From positions 138,514,493 to 138,578,492 of the forward strand of contig CM068827.1 of NCBI GenBank assembly GCA_028554795.2: a stretch of 64,000 nucleotides of DNA. Reading direction: 5' to 3'. How positions within the stretch are numbered: the first letter of the stretch is position 1; each line of letters starts with the position of its first letter. This stretch comes from Sinohyriopsis cumingii (Eukaryota; Mollusca; Bivalvia; Unionida; Unionidae). This document shows positions 37,183 through 51,148 of this stretch, in pieces. The notes under the pieces were generated by a model. The model did no database searches, had not been told where the DNA came from, and saw nothing but the letters and a program-made list of their open reading frames with translations. The position numbers and the translations under genes are program-made.

Positions 37183-38183
37183 GTAGGTACACCATAAGTA
37201 CAGTAGTTTTGTATGTTGAGCTTGGGTAGACCTTTTTATAAATTTGATAAGTAAAAATGTGCAAATTGTCACAGTAGGGTGATATTGACATCTTGCTTGG
37301 TATATTATGATAGAATTATTATCTTAGTTGACTTATTACTATAATAAAATTCATAATGATGCTTATAGCACATCACAATAGTGTACACAAAAAAATCGAA
37401 GGTTACAACAGACATAACAGTGGAGTTAGATTGGCATTGATGGTAGAATTTAAATACAGGTATGAAGTAGTGAAATTTATCATATGCTAAGTGTGACTGT
37501 TAATAAAGATTAAATTTAATCTTTCCATCACAAATGTAGTTGTTGTTGTTGTGGATACGAACAGTAGAAAGTTTGGGCTGTTTATGTCCGTTTTCCAAGC
37601 AGCTTTGCTGGTTCTGGTTTATTTAAAGAGGATAATACAATTAGCTGAAAAACTAATATACCTTGAGGCCTTCGTACAAAGGCACTTAAATGCACACATA
37701 TAAATGCATATGCATACATATACATAGCAGCATGTACATGTATATACAACAGTGTATTCCCATTCTTCCTTTCTCTCCACAGATGGATACTCATCCATAC
37801 ATATTGAACCCACGTAGTCAACATACATGCAATATGCAATGAGTGACAGATAGATGGGTAGGATATTTAATGATGCCCGGAGGCATTCATCAATACAACA
37901 ATACCATTGTATTCCTTCTTATTTAACTACATATCTGAAGTCATTGGATATATTGGGGTTAAAAGAAGGGAATATAGCGGGCATTTCTAATTTCAGCTCG
38001 AATACTGTTCCAAAGCAAAGTTGCAGAGTATTGGAAACTTTTTAGGAATAATTCCATGTTCAGTTTGGGAATTTTATACTGTTTGGTAGACATGGATCAC
38101 AGGTGGGGAGTATTACCAGGTAACCTATACTGGTACAGTGACTGTAAATATACAGGAATACTGTTATTGGCTATATTGTACAT

Positions 38184-38360
38184 CACTGCTGCCCAACCCC
38201 TGGCCGGCAGGCTGCATGCGGCCCACAGGCTGATTTTAAATGGACGACCATTACTCAAGCAGCTATATAGTCGTTGCTTTTCAATTTTCTGCTGCGGCCC
38301 TCGGCTTCAAGAAAAACATTTTTCAGTGGCACATGGTGTCCAAAAGGTTGGACAGCACTG
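38184..38360. mobile_element. hAT-type MITE, 177 bp
   Basis: Ends are CACTGCTGCCCAACC and, on the opposite strand, CAGTGCTGTCCAACC, the classic short hAT inverted repeats. It is flanked by a perfect 8-bp duplication, ttgtacat (38176-38183 and 38361-38368), the expected hAT length. No coding capacity. Confidence 0.95.
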
Positions 38361-38929
38361 TTGTACATTAACTTAGCTTCTCTAAGGTGGATTTGGTTTT
38401 AATGGGTAATATTTTTAACTTGCCAGCAAAGTTTTCACTGCTTTCTGTTTGGATTGATATTGTCTGAAATGCTCTTTTTTGAAGATGTAATTGCGTTGCT
38501 ATGTTTTTATCATTTGAATTATGCCATACTGTATTACAGTAATCTAAATAGGGTTGTATGTAACCATTATAAAATAGATGTTGTGCTTTTCTGGGAGAAA
38601 ATGCCTTGTCCTACTCAGAAGCCATAGCCATGAATTAACTTATTTACTGATATATTTTAAATATGTTGAGTCCATGATAGGTTAATATCTACAAAAACAC
38701 CAAGTATAGACTATCATGACACACCATTTGCAAATTTATATCCATCCATATTGGACAAAGTTCATCAACATTTGATTGAAATAACAGCATGGATCATATG
38801 CATTCCCCAAAATTGTAACTGCTATGTTTCTGGCATCGACTGAGATCCAGAATGAAATTATTAATAAGTATTTGCTTGATAATAAACCCTTTAATGAAGA
38901 TGGCCTATTAATCAAGCATGCCCATTCAT

Positions 38930-40000
38930 ATTTTCTTCATGAAATTTGATTGACTGCAACAACATATAAATGCAGATATATCTCTATGATTTGACTGCAA
39001 GTCTTAATGACATGTCACTTACAATTTGACTGCAAGTCAGACTAATGTGGCCCTCATGATTTATCTGTAAGTCTTAATGACATGGCACTTACAATTTGAC
39101 TGCAGGTCAGACTGATGCAGCCCTCATGATTTGTCTGTAAGTCTTAATGACATGGCACTTATGATTTGACTGCAAGTCAGACTGATGCAGTCCTCATGAT
39201 TTGTCTGTAAGTCTTAATGACATGGCACTTATGATTTGACTGCAGGTCAGACTGATGCAGCCCTCATGATTTGTCTGTAAGTCTTAATGACATGGCACTT
39301 ATGATTTGACTGCAGGTCAGACTGATGCAGCCCTCATGATTTGTCTGTAAGTCTTAATGACATGGCACTTATGATTTGACTGCAGGTCAGACTGATGTGG
39401 CCCTCTTGATTTGTCTGTAAGTCTTAATGACATGGCACTTACATTTTGACTGCAAGTCAGACTGATGCAGCCCTCATGATTTGTAAGTCCTACTGACATG
39501 ACCCTTAAGATTTGACTGCAGGTCTAACTAACATGACCCTTATGATTTGATTGTAGGTGCAACTAACATGACCTTTATGATTTGACCGTAACTGCAACTA
39601 ACATGACCCTTATGATTTGACTGCAGGTCTAACTAATATGACCCTTATGATTTGACTGCACGTCTAACTAACATGACCTTTATGATTTGACTGCAGGTCT
39701 AACTAACATGACCCTTATGATTTGACTGCAGGTCTAACTAACATGACCCTTATGATTTGACTGCAGGTCTAACTAATATGACCCTTATGATTTGACTGCA
39801 GGTCTAACTAACATGACCTTTATGATTTGACTGTAAGTGCAACTAACATGACCCTTATGATTTGACTGTAAGTGCAACTAACATGACCTTTATGATTTGA
39901 CCATAAGTGCAACTAACATGACCCTTAAGATTTGACGGTAGGTCTAACTAACATGACCCTTATGATTTGACCACAAGTCTTACTGACATGACCCTCAATG
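38930..40000. repeat. 1.07 kb compound minisatellite (70-bp and 36-bp units)
   Basis: The left half repeats a 70-bp unit ('gtctgtaagtcttaatgaca', 'tggcacttatgatttgactg', 'caggtcagactgatgcagcc'). The right half repeats a 36-bp unit ('ctaactaacatgacccttat', 'gatttgactgcaggt'). The 36-bp unit is about half of the 70-bp unit, so the array shows a change of repeat period in place. Confidence 0.93.
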
Positions 40001-40724
40001 GCTGACTTGTAGAATAATAGTAACACTTTGATAAATACAATCATGTTGACTGAATTTGGATACTGACTTCCTCTGCTTTGGACTGGATCTGGGTTTTCAT
40101 ATTAGATTCACTGGAGATGGTCAGGGAATCAGACTAACTTTACCTGGTTACCTCAGATGCTTTAAACAGCTGATGCTTTTCATAACAGAAATGCCTGCTT
40201 GAACAAACTCACACCTGGATAACTGATGAACCCGTTTATTATATGAGGTCTGGCATGCATCCCTTTTTATTTTTTTTCTAGAAAATACTAAATCAATTGG
40301 CTCTTATTTGTTGAACACAAAAAAATTTGTGATCAAAACTAGTACACAGAACTTTCATATGCCACTCATTTATCATCAAAAACTGTAAGTGTCCAGAAAT
40401 CTGATTCAACATCAATGTACAACTTTTAATAAAAAGTCATATATTATTAAGTTTACACAAAAATGAGGGCAAGCAAGGACCATTGACCTTTATGGTGTAT
40501 GAACTGCATGTTCTGAAAATGACCTTGAGTTTATTAAGGAATAAGTGTACCTTACAAACTTTTACTTGAATTAAATGTTGCCTTTGGTACATCAGATCAC
40601 ACTTTTGAACTTCTCAAAGTCATGTTTTCCATGTTGTCAATAGCAGTACATATTTTGTTGAGCAGTTGGTTTTACTGAATAATTTTGTCTGCCTTCTGTG
40701 GTGTTGGACTCTATGGTCTTAAAC

Positions 40725-41450
40725 AAGGTAACAAAAAAAGCAAACCCAACAAGTTTAGTAACATTCAACAAATAATTTTTTCCCTGGAATACAAAGTTAA
40801 AATTTAAAAGGAACTTAGAGTATTGTGGATTAAATCTGAAATAATCCCAAAAGTTCTTTAACAAATCAAAAAATATAGAGTGTTCTGAATGACTTCCAGG
40901 TTTAGAATGTGCTGATGTACCAGTAGCTGATGTGCCAACAGTCTTGATGTATCCTAGTGGTATAATCCAGAATGTCTTTGAATGAATTCCAAATAATCCC
41001 CAAATAGTGTTTTAGTCCAAACAGTCCATGAGCACTTTTTATTTCCAATGAAGAATTTAAGTAAATGATTCCTCTCAAATTATACAAGAACACAACAGTA
41101 AGTGGTTCCAGACTGATATTAAAAGGAGGAATGAATTATCTTGTTGATCTCAAACTTTAATACATCCCATTTGACCTATGTCATGATCACCTTTTCAAAA
41201 AAAGTCAATTATCGTGATGGAAAATTACCCCCTGAGTGAAAACAGTTTGTTTTTTGTTGAATCTTATAAGATCATAATCAAGGCTTGATCTTGAACTCAA
41301 ACCTGAGTAAACAACCTATTTATAGCTTACTAACAAGACAAAGAGTCACATACCAAAACTCGATCCTCAATTATGGACAAAGGTCAAGCACACAAAATAA
41401 ATTAAAAATACATAACAATACAAGGTCTTGCTTGAATTGACAGGTCAGCA
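40725..41450. repeat. Dispersed repeat, copy 2
   Basis: Same-orientation relative of 29690-30350. It is AT-rich, with no coding region. Extent is approximate. Confidence 0.65.
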
Positions 41451-42419
41451 AACAACAGTACCCAGCAGTGTTACTGGCTCGGTCAATAAAAAGCAAACAT
41501 ATATGGCCATTAATTACATTTTTATTGTGAAAAAATTGCTACTTTGCACTTAGATGCATTCATAAATAGATCCAGGTCTTCTAACTGCTTCAACAAATGC
41601 AAATAGGCTTGCCATAATTACATCTTTCACTGAGGGGTCATTTAGTATTTGGCCCAAGTGCTTTGTTTCCACATCCATATGCAGTGCTACTACTGCTGCA
41701 GCTAATGCACTCTTTTTCTTATGAAATGCTTAAAAATGGCTCATGCAGTTGGACTTCTCACTGAAAATTACAGTACTTTTGTTTTTTAAATTAATGAAGT
41801 TTGTGTCAGTTTATTTATCAATGTTCATTAAATGTGAATAACAATGAAATTGTTTGTAAAGTATCAGATTTGATTAGATTTTAACAACAATGCATGTGTT
41901 TGTATAGTATGAATATTCATGCTGTTAGATAAGATTCAGGAAAATCTTGTATAAAAGAAACGTAGAAAGAAAGAAGGAAATAATAATATTAGATTAAGAA
42001 TACATGTAATATTTCACGCTATTCATCAGATAAGGTATAAAATTATCAATAATATGCACATACTTTTGGTTTTTAAAAGATAATAAACTGAGGACCAATG
42101 TGTTTTTAATTTCTATTTTTGTTTACCATCACGTTACTCACTCATTATTTCAATTTCATGCTTTGATGTTATGAGAAAACAAGCATCAGTTGTCACCATT
42201 GACTGTCATACCTATATTCACATAAACAGTGCAAGATCATGTGGAGACCATTATAAAATGCCCACATTCTGTGTAGTACCTTTGGTCACATTGAAGGTAT
42301 GAGATTATAACAAGACTAAGTATAAAATGCTCAAATGCTTTGTAGTGACAGTGTGAGTTTATCAGACAAGTATACGATGCCGACATTCTCTGTATTATTA
42401 TACCTACAGTCATGTTAAC

Positions 42420-42975
42420 AGTGTGCATTTATTAGACAAGTGTAAAATACCCACATGCTGTGTAGTAATTACAGTCATGTCGACAATGTGAATTTATGAG
42501 AAGAGAAGTATAAAATACCCATATGCTGTGTAGTAACTACAGTCATGTCGACAATGTGAATTTATGAGAAGTATAAAATACCAACATGCTGTGTAGTAAC
42601 TACAGTCATGTCGACAATGTGAATTTATGAGAAGTATAAAATACCCACATGCTGTGTAGTAACTACAGTCATGTCGACAGTGTGAATTTATGAGAAGTAT
42701 AAAATACCCACATGCTGTGTAGTAACTACAGTCATGTCGACAGTGTGAATTTATGAGAAGTATAAAATACCAACATGCTGTGTAGTAACTACAGTCATGT
42801 CGACAGTGTGAATTTATGAGAAGACAAGTATAAAATACCCACATGCTGTGTAGTAACTACAGTCATGTCGACAATGTGAATTCATGAGAAGTATAAAATA
42901 ACAACATGCTGTGTAGTAACTACAGTCATGTCGACAGTGTGAATTTATGAGAAGAGAAGTATAAAATACCCAAAG
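42420..42975. repeat. About 62-bp minisatellite x 8-9
   Basis: Units of 'tacagtcatgtcgaca.tgtg' plus 'aatttatgagaagtataaaa' plus 'tacccacatgctgtgtagtaac'. More diverged units extend left to about 42240. The long antisense frame across it is a repeat artefact. Confidence 0.93.
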
Positions 42976-45900
42976 GCAGTGTAGTACCTACATTCGCATA
43001 GGATGGAATCATTAGTAGTTAGGTATATATAGTCTGTGTGGTACCTGCATTCTGAAGTCATAAATGCTAATAGCTCACTGATCTAGACAGCAGAGGTATA
43101 AGCCCTACATTCATTGGTTCAAAGTGACTGTATGTTTTTCTTCCCCACTTATAGAAAAATTAAGTTTCAAAATACCTAAGGAAAAACAACCCTTGATCTT
43201 TAAAGCTGCGTGATTGCAGATCATAGGCTGTGAAGAGTTGTTGCAATTATTATATTTTTATTTTGCAGGGATATTGTCCAAGTAAGGGATAAGTGATATA
43301 TGGATCACAATATGGTACCTGGAGCAGCACAGAACCATCACATACAGGACATTGTAAATGCAAGCAGAATGTGGCATGACTATCGTAGCAGCATCCAAGA
43401 TTATCCAAATAAATTTTGAATTCCCACTGTGTAACTTTGTTAAATAAAATCTTGTTTAGGCTCATTTTTTGCTCCATCATGTAAAGAACAAAGTGACGGG
43501 CATTATACAGGTCTGTCAGTCTGACCATCCATCTCACATCTGTTTCCACTCTATAATTTTAAAGACGGTTGTGATTAAGAAATTAAATTTGGTTTACTTA
43601 TACATATTCATTAGAAGATGTGCTATATGCCACATTGGGGGTCTTCTCTTGAAAGTCAACATCTTAGTTTAGTATTTTGTATTGTTCCCATTCACACTTG
43701 AACACTAAAGCCATTGGAGATGAAGGGATGAAATGTGGTAAACGTATACATTATCACTAGAAGGTGTGGTATGTAAAATGTTTGGGTGATAATCTTCAAA
43801 TTCACAGCTCAGTATTCTAAGTTTCCTGTCACATTTCTCCATCTGCTCTATAATTTTATAGCCATTTGCCATCAATAGATAAAACTGCTTTATATTGTAA
43901 GCACTGTTGGAGGTACAGGGATGAACCATTATACACTTGTGCTTCTCATTTTCGTGGCTTCTAATGTATCACACTTAAAAATATTATCTATTTGGTCACT
44001 AATAAATTTTTTTACTTCATGTCTGGAGTTTTCCACTAATGCTATTTGAGAGAGGGCAACGAAACTTGGTTACTTTAAACATCTATCAAGCAACATTACA
44101 ACTCCATCCTAAAGGTCATAGTCCTGTTTCATTATTGTGGATTTTTCTGACCTATCATGGTGGGTTGGTGACACAGAATTCGCTTGTTTAGGTAGGAACT
44201 GGTGTTTAAATGCTTTTGTGGGAACCTTAGCTCACCCAACCAAAAGGCCAACTAAGCATGTTATGTTGCTTGATCCATCATCTGCCACAGCATTTGCTAT
44301 TTCTGATCTGATGTTAATCAAACTTGGCATACAAGCTTAATGTCCTTAACATCCCAGGCAGGTTTGATCATGAGTGAGATTAATGCAAATTATTGAAATG
44401 ATCTTATATCTGATTGGCTTTGTAACAACTCTGTAGACCATATTTCTGGGTTGATTTTGACCAGACTTGGAATCTAAGCTTATATCAAGCATCTCTGCAT
44501 ATTAATGGACTTATCTTGCCTCCGATTGACTTAGTTTTTTTTTAGCATTCTTGTAAGTATTTTTGAATCAGTTTTGATTGGACTTGGAAAATGGGCCTAT
44601 ATCAACATAATCTCACTTGGATTCAATATGGGCAGAGCTCTATGGATATCATTAATGTAATTTTGAATATGATTAGTAGAGCGTGTTACCCCTCAGAAGG
44701 CCAGATTTCTTACCGAATTTCATCACACTTGAAATATGGTCTTGTATCACCATGACCTTGAAGAAGTTTGAAAATGAGCGAAATCTGTTTATACTAATGA
44801 GGATGTCTACCATCTTACTGACAGAGACTGTTGCCACTCTGGAGGGAGATCTAGCATCTGACTGACAGAGACTGTTGCCACTCTGGAGGGAGATCTAGCA
44901 TATGACTGACCGAGACAGTTCCCACTTTGTAGATTTTATTTCTGATCTGTTTTTTACGTAATATAAAATAATTGCAGGTTCATGAATGAGTTCATTTAGC
45001 AGCATTAAAATATCTCTAAAAATCTACTCAATCATTGAGACAAGTGCTAAAACATTTTACCCTGGTTAAAATAAGGTCTTGTCAAACCATGTATTGCAAT
45101 AGAAACATAGAAGTTGTTGGTATTCACAACCTAAATTCGGTTGTGCAATAGTATTTTTCTTTCAAGAAGTTATATTTTTACCTTTGTAACACTAAATGGA
45201 GGTAATTACAAATTGAGACTTATCTGCTCTCTTTGGTAAGTGTTTACTGGTATTGAAGAGTGAGAGCAAAGTGTGGATTTCATTGAACTAAGTCAGCAAT
45301 AATCTGAACAGAACATTCCTTTTCTTTTGTGACGGTGAATGTATTTGAGGTCACTTAACTAGGGTGCCTAGGTGTCCAAACCCTTTATTCTAGTTGTAGT
45401 TGTGCCTGATTGTGATGCAGACAAATTGGATTCAATTCACAACTGTGACAGGTAGACTTTGTGTTCCCTCCCATTACAGTTCAAGCTTATCCAACTCAAA
45501 GTAGATAATTGCCTGATTGAGAAGAGATTAATCTGGGTGATACACACAGGTGAATGACAATAGGAGGAGTGTAGTGGCGTACATACATGAGACTTTTATT
45601 GCTTACCAGCCAAACTTGTTCTGACCTTTTTGTTTAGTGATAGGCATTCCTGCCCATGAGAAAAACCAGGTTCATTTTCCAAAAATGACAGATTAATTTT
45701 CCTATCCTGTAACACATAGATTAACACTGGTCAACCGTGAATCAGTGATTGGAAAATTAACTCAACTGACAGATTTTTACTTGCCATTTTGAGTTGGATG
45801 AGTGACTTTCCAACCCTATGAATAGCTCAGTTCATATTAAATTGATGGTCTTGTATCTGATTTGCTGTACTTTCACTTATTGGAACTCCTATTATCCAAA

Positions 45901-46489
45901 TCCCTGGTATTACCCTAACTATTTTCCTGGTCCCTGCTAAATTTGTTTGTTTTTACATCTTATTTACATATATTATCCAAACAGATATTATTCATGTACA
46001 CCCATTAATTGAAGTATTACATTGGTACAGAATCATAATCCTATTGAAATCACAATGTTTGAGCGGCATTATTGACTTCTCGAATTGTGACACTTGTCAG
46101 TCCAGACTGTGAGTATTGATTAATCAAAATTGGGTTATTGTTTATTGCTTGTCACTAATCCATCAATTGAACCTCCTTTAGATAAACCCTTTAATAATTC
46201 AGTTAATGGCAGAAACTTTATTTGAAGTAGGTTTGATAAAAAAGTGGGAAAGTCATATAAATCCTTTGAAACCAACATTCAGCTTTTCATGTATTTTTCA
46301 AAGAATTTATGGGAAGTTAATCTGCTTGCTACATTGCATCTGAATTACCATGGAAACTGGAAGAGGTACAGAGCAGAAGAGGGAGCTGAAGCATATAGAA
46401 CCCAAATACAAAATGCCACCATTGAATTAAAATGGGATCAGAAATAACTAAAATGTTACTTAGTTTTATTTCTGTCGAATATACATATA

Positions 46490-46493
<4 letters not shown>

Positions 46494-46563
<70 letters not shown>
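46494..46563. repeat. (TA)n microsatellite
   Basis: About 64 bp of uninterrupted TA dinucleotide preceded by 'acacaca'. Confidence 0.97.
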
Positions 46564-46566
<3 letters not shown>

Positions 46567-47819
46567 TTGGGTTTCGTCTTCTGAGATATGTTAAGATTTT
46601 CCTCAAACTAAACCGAGAATATCTTAAACACCATTATGTAGGAAAAGAAACATATTCAACTTTATACATACTTACACCTTCATGACCTTAAGTCATTCAA
46701 ACCATGGTAATATTTGAAGTTTTATTTTTATACCCCAGTCTTTGGATAATTGAGAGTTTAATTTATTTAAATATTGATTATAGATGTATTTTTTAACATT
46801 TAGATTTGTTTGTTTAATGGTGGAGAAATTTCGGTGATTAATTGTCAAAGATTGACAATGCACCAATAAATATCAAAATTTCTTATCCACTAAATTAAAC
46901 GCAGCTCCATGTTCTGTTATTTCATGAAACTTAGAAAAAAGGTGACCAATTAGAGAAAAGTTGGGTATCGTTAGTTCATGGTAAAAAAAAACCCAGTTTG
47001 CAAAGTACCTGAAGTAAATATTTTCTTTCTTTTATGGGACATGTCTTTGGTACTAGTAGCTTCATGACAAATGAGTAAATTCCCTTGCCAATAATTACTA
47101 CCATGGAAACTTTGAATAACAATCCAGGGGACTACAGTCTATCATGTTCTGTCGACAATGTTGAGGATAGTCACAGTTGTATGCCATGATTATTTACAAG
47201 CACATTAACATCGCAGCCAATTAAGCAAAGACAATCTTGTTTTCAGTTCCTTGGGAGTCATCAGCTTCAGTTAACATTATTATACTATTTTTGCTCATAA
47301 TTTAACCAAATGACATCACAGTTAATGAAATGTGATGTATTTCTGCTTGTTTGTCATATTCACCTTTAGACCTATTTCATAATGAAACATATGGGAGAGG
47401 GTCAAGAGACATCTACCATATAGGTTGTGGGTCAGGTAAACTAGACTGATCAAAAGTTAACGTTAAATAATCAAATACGAAAGAAATAACCTGTTTCCTG
47501 TTATAATGTGGGTTTTGTCATTTATAATAATAACAATAATATTAATGCTTTATTTCCTAAAGGTCACTTAGTGTATATAATGCTGTTCTCCATAGAAGCC
47601 TTGTTAACAATCTTGTGCAACATGTAAATTATTTAACGGGAGGTAAAAAGGAATACTTATTTTTTTATTTCACATGTAGTCTAGGAATTTATTTTTCAAA
47701 TCTCAGGATTTGTTTTATTTCTTCTACTGGTCATGATTCAGAGAACTTATGGAATGGCCTGTTGTCCATCATATGTCCATTAGCAAAAGTTATTGGTACT
47801 TCTAAACTACTTGGACGAT

Positions 47820-48500
47820 TGCTATGAAATTTGACACGCACATTCTAAATCAAAATGGTGCTGATCTGATGGCCACCATGTTATTATTGCTTCTCTTCCT
47901 GAACTGAAAGTGACACATCAGCATCAACTTGTCACAGGAAGACATCTTTTGATGTCTACTTGGCCCTAATGGAAATTGATCCAGTCTAAAATCCAGTCTG
48001 TCCATTGCTAGATAGTCTTGAAGAAAAGTTGTGCCAATCTAAGCCCCATTATGAGGACAGCAGTAACCATCCTGAAAATCTTGTTTCTACATGTGCACTT
48101 ATCTTAAATGGAAAGTCATATCAGTTTGGGGTTTTCAACTTCTTATGATGTCTAGTTGGCACTAAATGAAAATGGTGTTGATCTGACATCCAGTATGGCA
48201 ATGATAGCAGCCATCTTGAGCATCTTAATATTGCTACGCTACCTAAATGTCGTATTAATATTTAGTTTTCACCAGAAATCTTCTTATGATATCTAGTTGT
48301 TCTCAAATGAAAATGGTGCTGATCTGACCTCATATATGGCTGCCACATGAATATATTGAAAATATTGTCATTAAATTTCTTGAGTGGGTGGTGATATCTC
48401 TATAGGGTTTTCACCAAAAGCCTTTTAATTGTGTCAGGTTTGTCCTAAATGAAAATGGTGCAGATCTTGCATTCTACATGGCTGCCACAGTGGTTTATGT
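47820..48500. repeat. Old dispersed repeat, several copies in tandem
   Basis: Four or five diverged copies of a 120-140-bp unit with 'aaatgaaaatggtgctgatc', 'tg..atccagtatggc..' and 'gcc..ctt..aatattgc.a'. Related to 35890-36090. Confidence 0.6.
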
Positions 48501-48746
48501 GAAAGTTTATCTTTTAAAATTATCCAAATGGTTTCAGCACTTGGTTGTTTAAAAGAAGAAATGGTAAACTGCTGGAAATTCTTTTCAGCCACTAGATCAT
48601 GAGATTTTCAATGGACTTTAGTATTAAAAGGCAAGTTTTTTCTCCGACAAATACCTCTGACAGTCTAAAGCATTTCTAGGATTGGAGTAACTTAGGTTTT
48701 GTTTGCACATTTCCAGCTTCTACAGAGCATAGGGCCTAATTTAATT

Positions 48747-48863
48747 GTATGTAGTTAAACATGTCTTGTAGATTTTGTGGTACATGGTATGTGGTTAAAC
48801 ATGTCTTGTAGATTTTGTGGTACATGGTATGTGGCTAAACATGTCTTGTAGATTTTGTGGTGC
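48747..48863. repeat. 40-bp tandem repeat x 3
   Basis: Three near-perfect copies of 'gttaaacatgtcttgtagat' plus 'tttgtggtacatggtatgtg'. Confidence 0.95.
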
Positions 48864-50677
48864 AATATATCTGATGGAATTTGTAGATGTTGTTCAGTTC
48901 AATGTACAGCTTTTTATACTAAAACAGTTTTACTGAAATTCTTTTGTCAGTATCTATCGAACTTCATTATTTGAACAGAGAATAAGAAGATGATGAATCA
49001 AAAGGTTTTTCTGGAAATATACATACTGCTCTGTCATTTTAAAATTCTGTCTGAAGCAGTTTTCTATAGATTGGAAAAATAATCTACGAGTGATTGAATG
49101 TTTAACTATAAGACCTTGCATTAGGTGCGAGGTATTTTTAAAATTTTGCAAGCAATACAATCTTGATAAAAAAAGCAATTAACATAACATGATGAATCTG
49201 TATGCCCTAGTTAAAGTCGGCATGGATGCCAAAAAGTTGATGATTAAAAACATTTTCAGCAGTTGTATTTTAAATTCAAATGCTTCTGGTCGAAGCAAGT
49301 TAGTTTGTTTAGCAGTTATTAACACTCAGTCATTTTTTTAAAGAAGCATCTTCTTATTCTTCCACCATTATGTATTCTGGTTAGTGGCAAATCAGCACAA
49401 TAATGGCTATAAGGTGTCTATATTATTATGTAATAGCAAAACATACTTATCCTAAATGGAAAGTCCTAAGTTTTAAGTTATTTTTCAAGAAAAAAATTGA
49501 GGGGTAGAAAGAGTTCATTTATGTCAAATAACACGTTTTGTTTTCGTGCTATATATGAGAAATGGTTGTCTTTTTTATTTCAGTATTATTTTTCTTTCTT
49601 TGTGTTTAACAGAAACATAAAGTTATCAAAGACTGGCCAGAATTTCTGTCTTTTAATTGTATGTGAAGTATTACAGTCAATCTGATTGAGGAATGTTGAT
49701 AACTTGCAAATAGAATAACATAGATTTCACAGTTCTCATTGAAAATTCTATTGTATATTTATGGTATAGTTCTCTTTTTAGGCATGTACACAAAACATGG
49801 TGAATGACATGATACAAAAATTATTTTTATGATTTTCCTTATTACTGTGTATACCTGCTTTAAAATGAGATTCAACTGCAGACTGCATAGACCCAAGTCT
49901 ACAGTTGGATAATGCACCAACAGATCTGGGTCGATGCAGTTTGTTACGAATAATAAGCAGGGCAAACAATATATACCCTGATCTGCCAGCACATTATGTG
50001 AAGGCATATTGGGGTATTTTCTTTATTAAAATATATTATGGTAATGTACTTTATATACATGAACTGTTATTGGCAGTGTGGTGCAGCTTTAGATGTATAA
50101 AATAATTACTTTTGTATTGTTACATTATTTGGACTTACTTTGATTTTAAAAAAAAATAAAAAAAATAACTTGTTTCGTTGCTACATTATTTGGAATTACC
50201 AGACGAAAGAAAGAACTTTTTTGTATTGTTACATTATTTGAAATTACTTCAGGAAAAGAAAAGAAAATCTTTCATTGTTACATTATTTGGAATTAATTTA
50301 ATAAAATGCTGTAAAATGTAGATAATAATTATACATGTTTTTTGTTAACCTCTATCAAGTAAGAAATTAAACACTCATTGGTTGTGTGCAGAAGTTGCAA
50401 GCAAAAGACTGCAAGTTCAATTCCTACCATTAGATCAGCCCTGGTCAGCAACTGTGATATGTTCTTTGACAAGACACTATACACCTCAGTACCAACTTAC
50501 TGGTGTTCTGAGCCACAAATATATGTGTGTGTGTGTGTGTGTGATTGCCACAAATGTTCCAAACCAGACATTTTTTTAGGAGAGCTATTTTACTGCCTCT
50601 GGATTCAACAACACTATCATCATTTGTAGATATACAAATGTACAAGATAACTGTCAACTATTATCTCCTAGGTTGAA

Positions 50678-50865
50678 ACCGCTACGGTGGCCTAGTGGTT
50701 AGAGCATCCGCCTTGGATGCGGGAGGTCGTCATACCATAGACTTACAAAATGGTACTAATAGCTGCCTCGCTTGGCGCTCAGCATTAAGAGGTTAGTGTT
50801 AGGAAAAATTGTTAAAGCTACGTTAAAAATCCAAATCACACACAGACACATACACACACACACAC
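50678..50865 (+). mobile_element. tRNA SINE family 1, copy lacking the B box
   Basis: The A box is intact, but the sequence jumps from 'gcgggaggtcgt' straight to 'cataccatagactt', so the B box is deleted, as is a block after 'ttagtgttagg'. Flanked by tctcctaggtt at 50664-50674 and 50866-50876 (perfect 11 bp), so it is a full insertion that later suffered internal deletions, or it was copied from a deleted source. Confidence 0.92.
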
Positions 50866-50925
50866 TCTCCTAGGTTAAATCAATAGTTTGGAGGGGTGGG
50901 ATCATAGTTCTTACCTACCCACAGG

Positions 50926-51148
50926 GTCTAAAGCGCTCTCTGTTACGGATCACTGCCATCTCACCTCTGTCTGCGTGGGTTCGAGTCTCGGATTCGGCTA
51001 ATGTGGGTATGTGAGAAAGCTTGCCAGTAGCTTTTCGTGGGTCGGTGGTTCTTTCCGGGGTTTTCCCGGGTTCTTCCTCCAGCATTAATACTGGCCGCCA
51101 TGTATATCGTGTGCAGAAAAATGGCGTTAAACCCTACAACAACAACAA
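50926..51148 (+). mobile_element. tRNA-like SINE, family 2, intact copy
   Basis: Flanked by a perfect 12-bp duplication, cctacccacagg (50914-50925 and 51149-51160). It contains 'gggttcgagtct' (B box), 'gccagtagctt' and a (caa)n tail, nearly identical to 23793-24039. Confidence 0.95.

Noticed and set aside
42494..42844. Antisense 116-residue repetitive frame
   Set aside because: Composed of the 62-bp minisatellite unit only.
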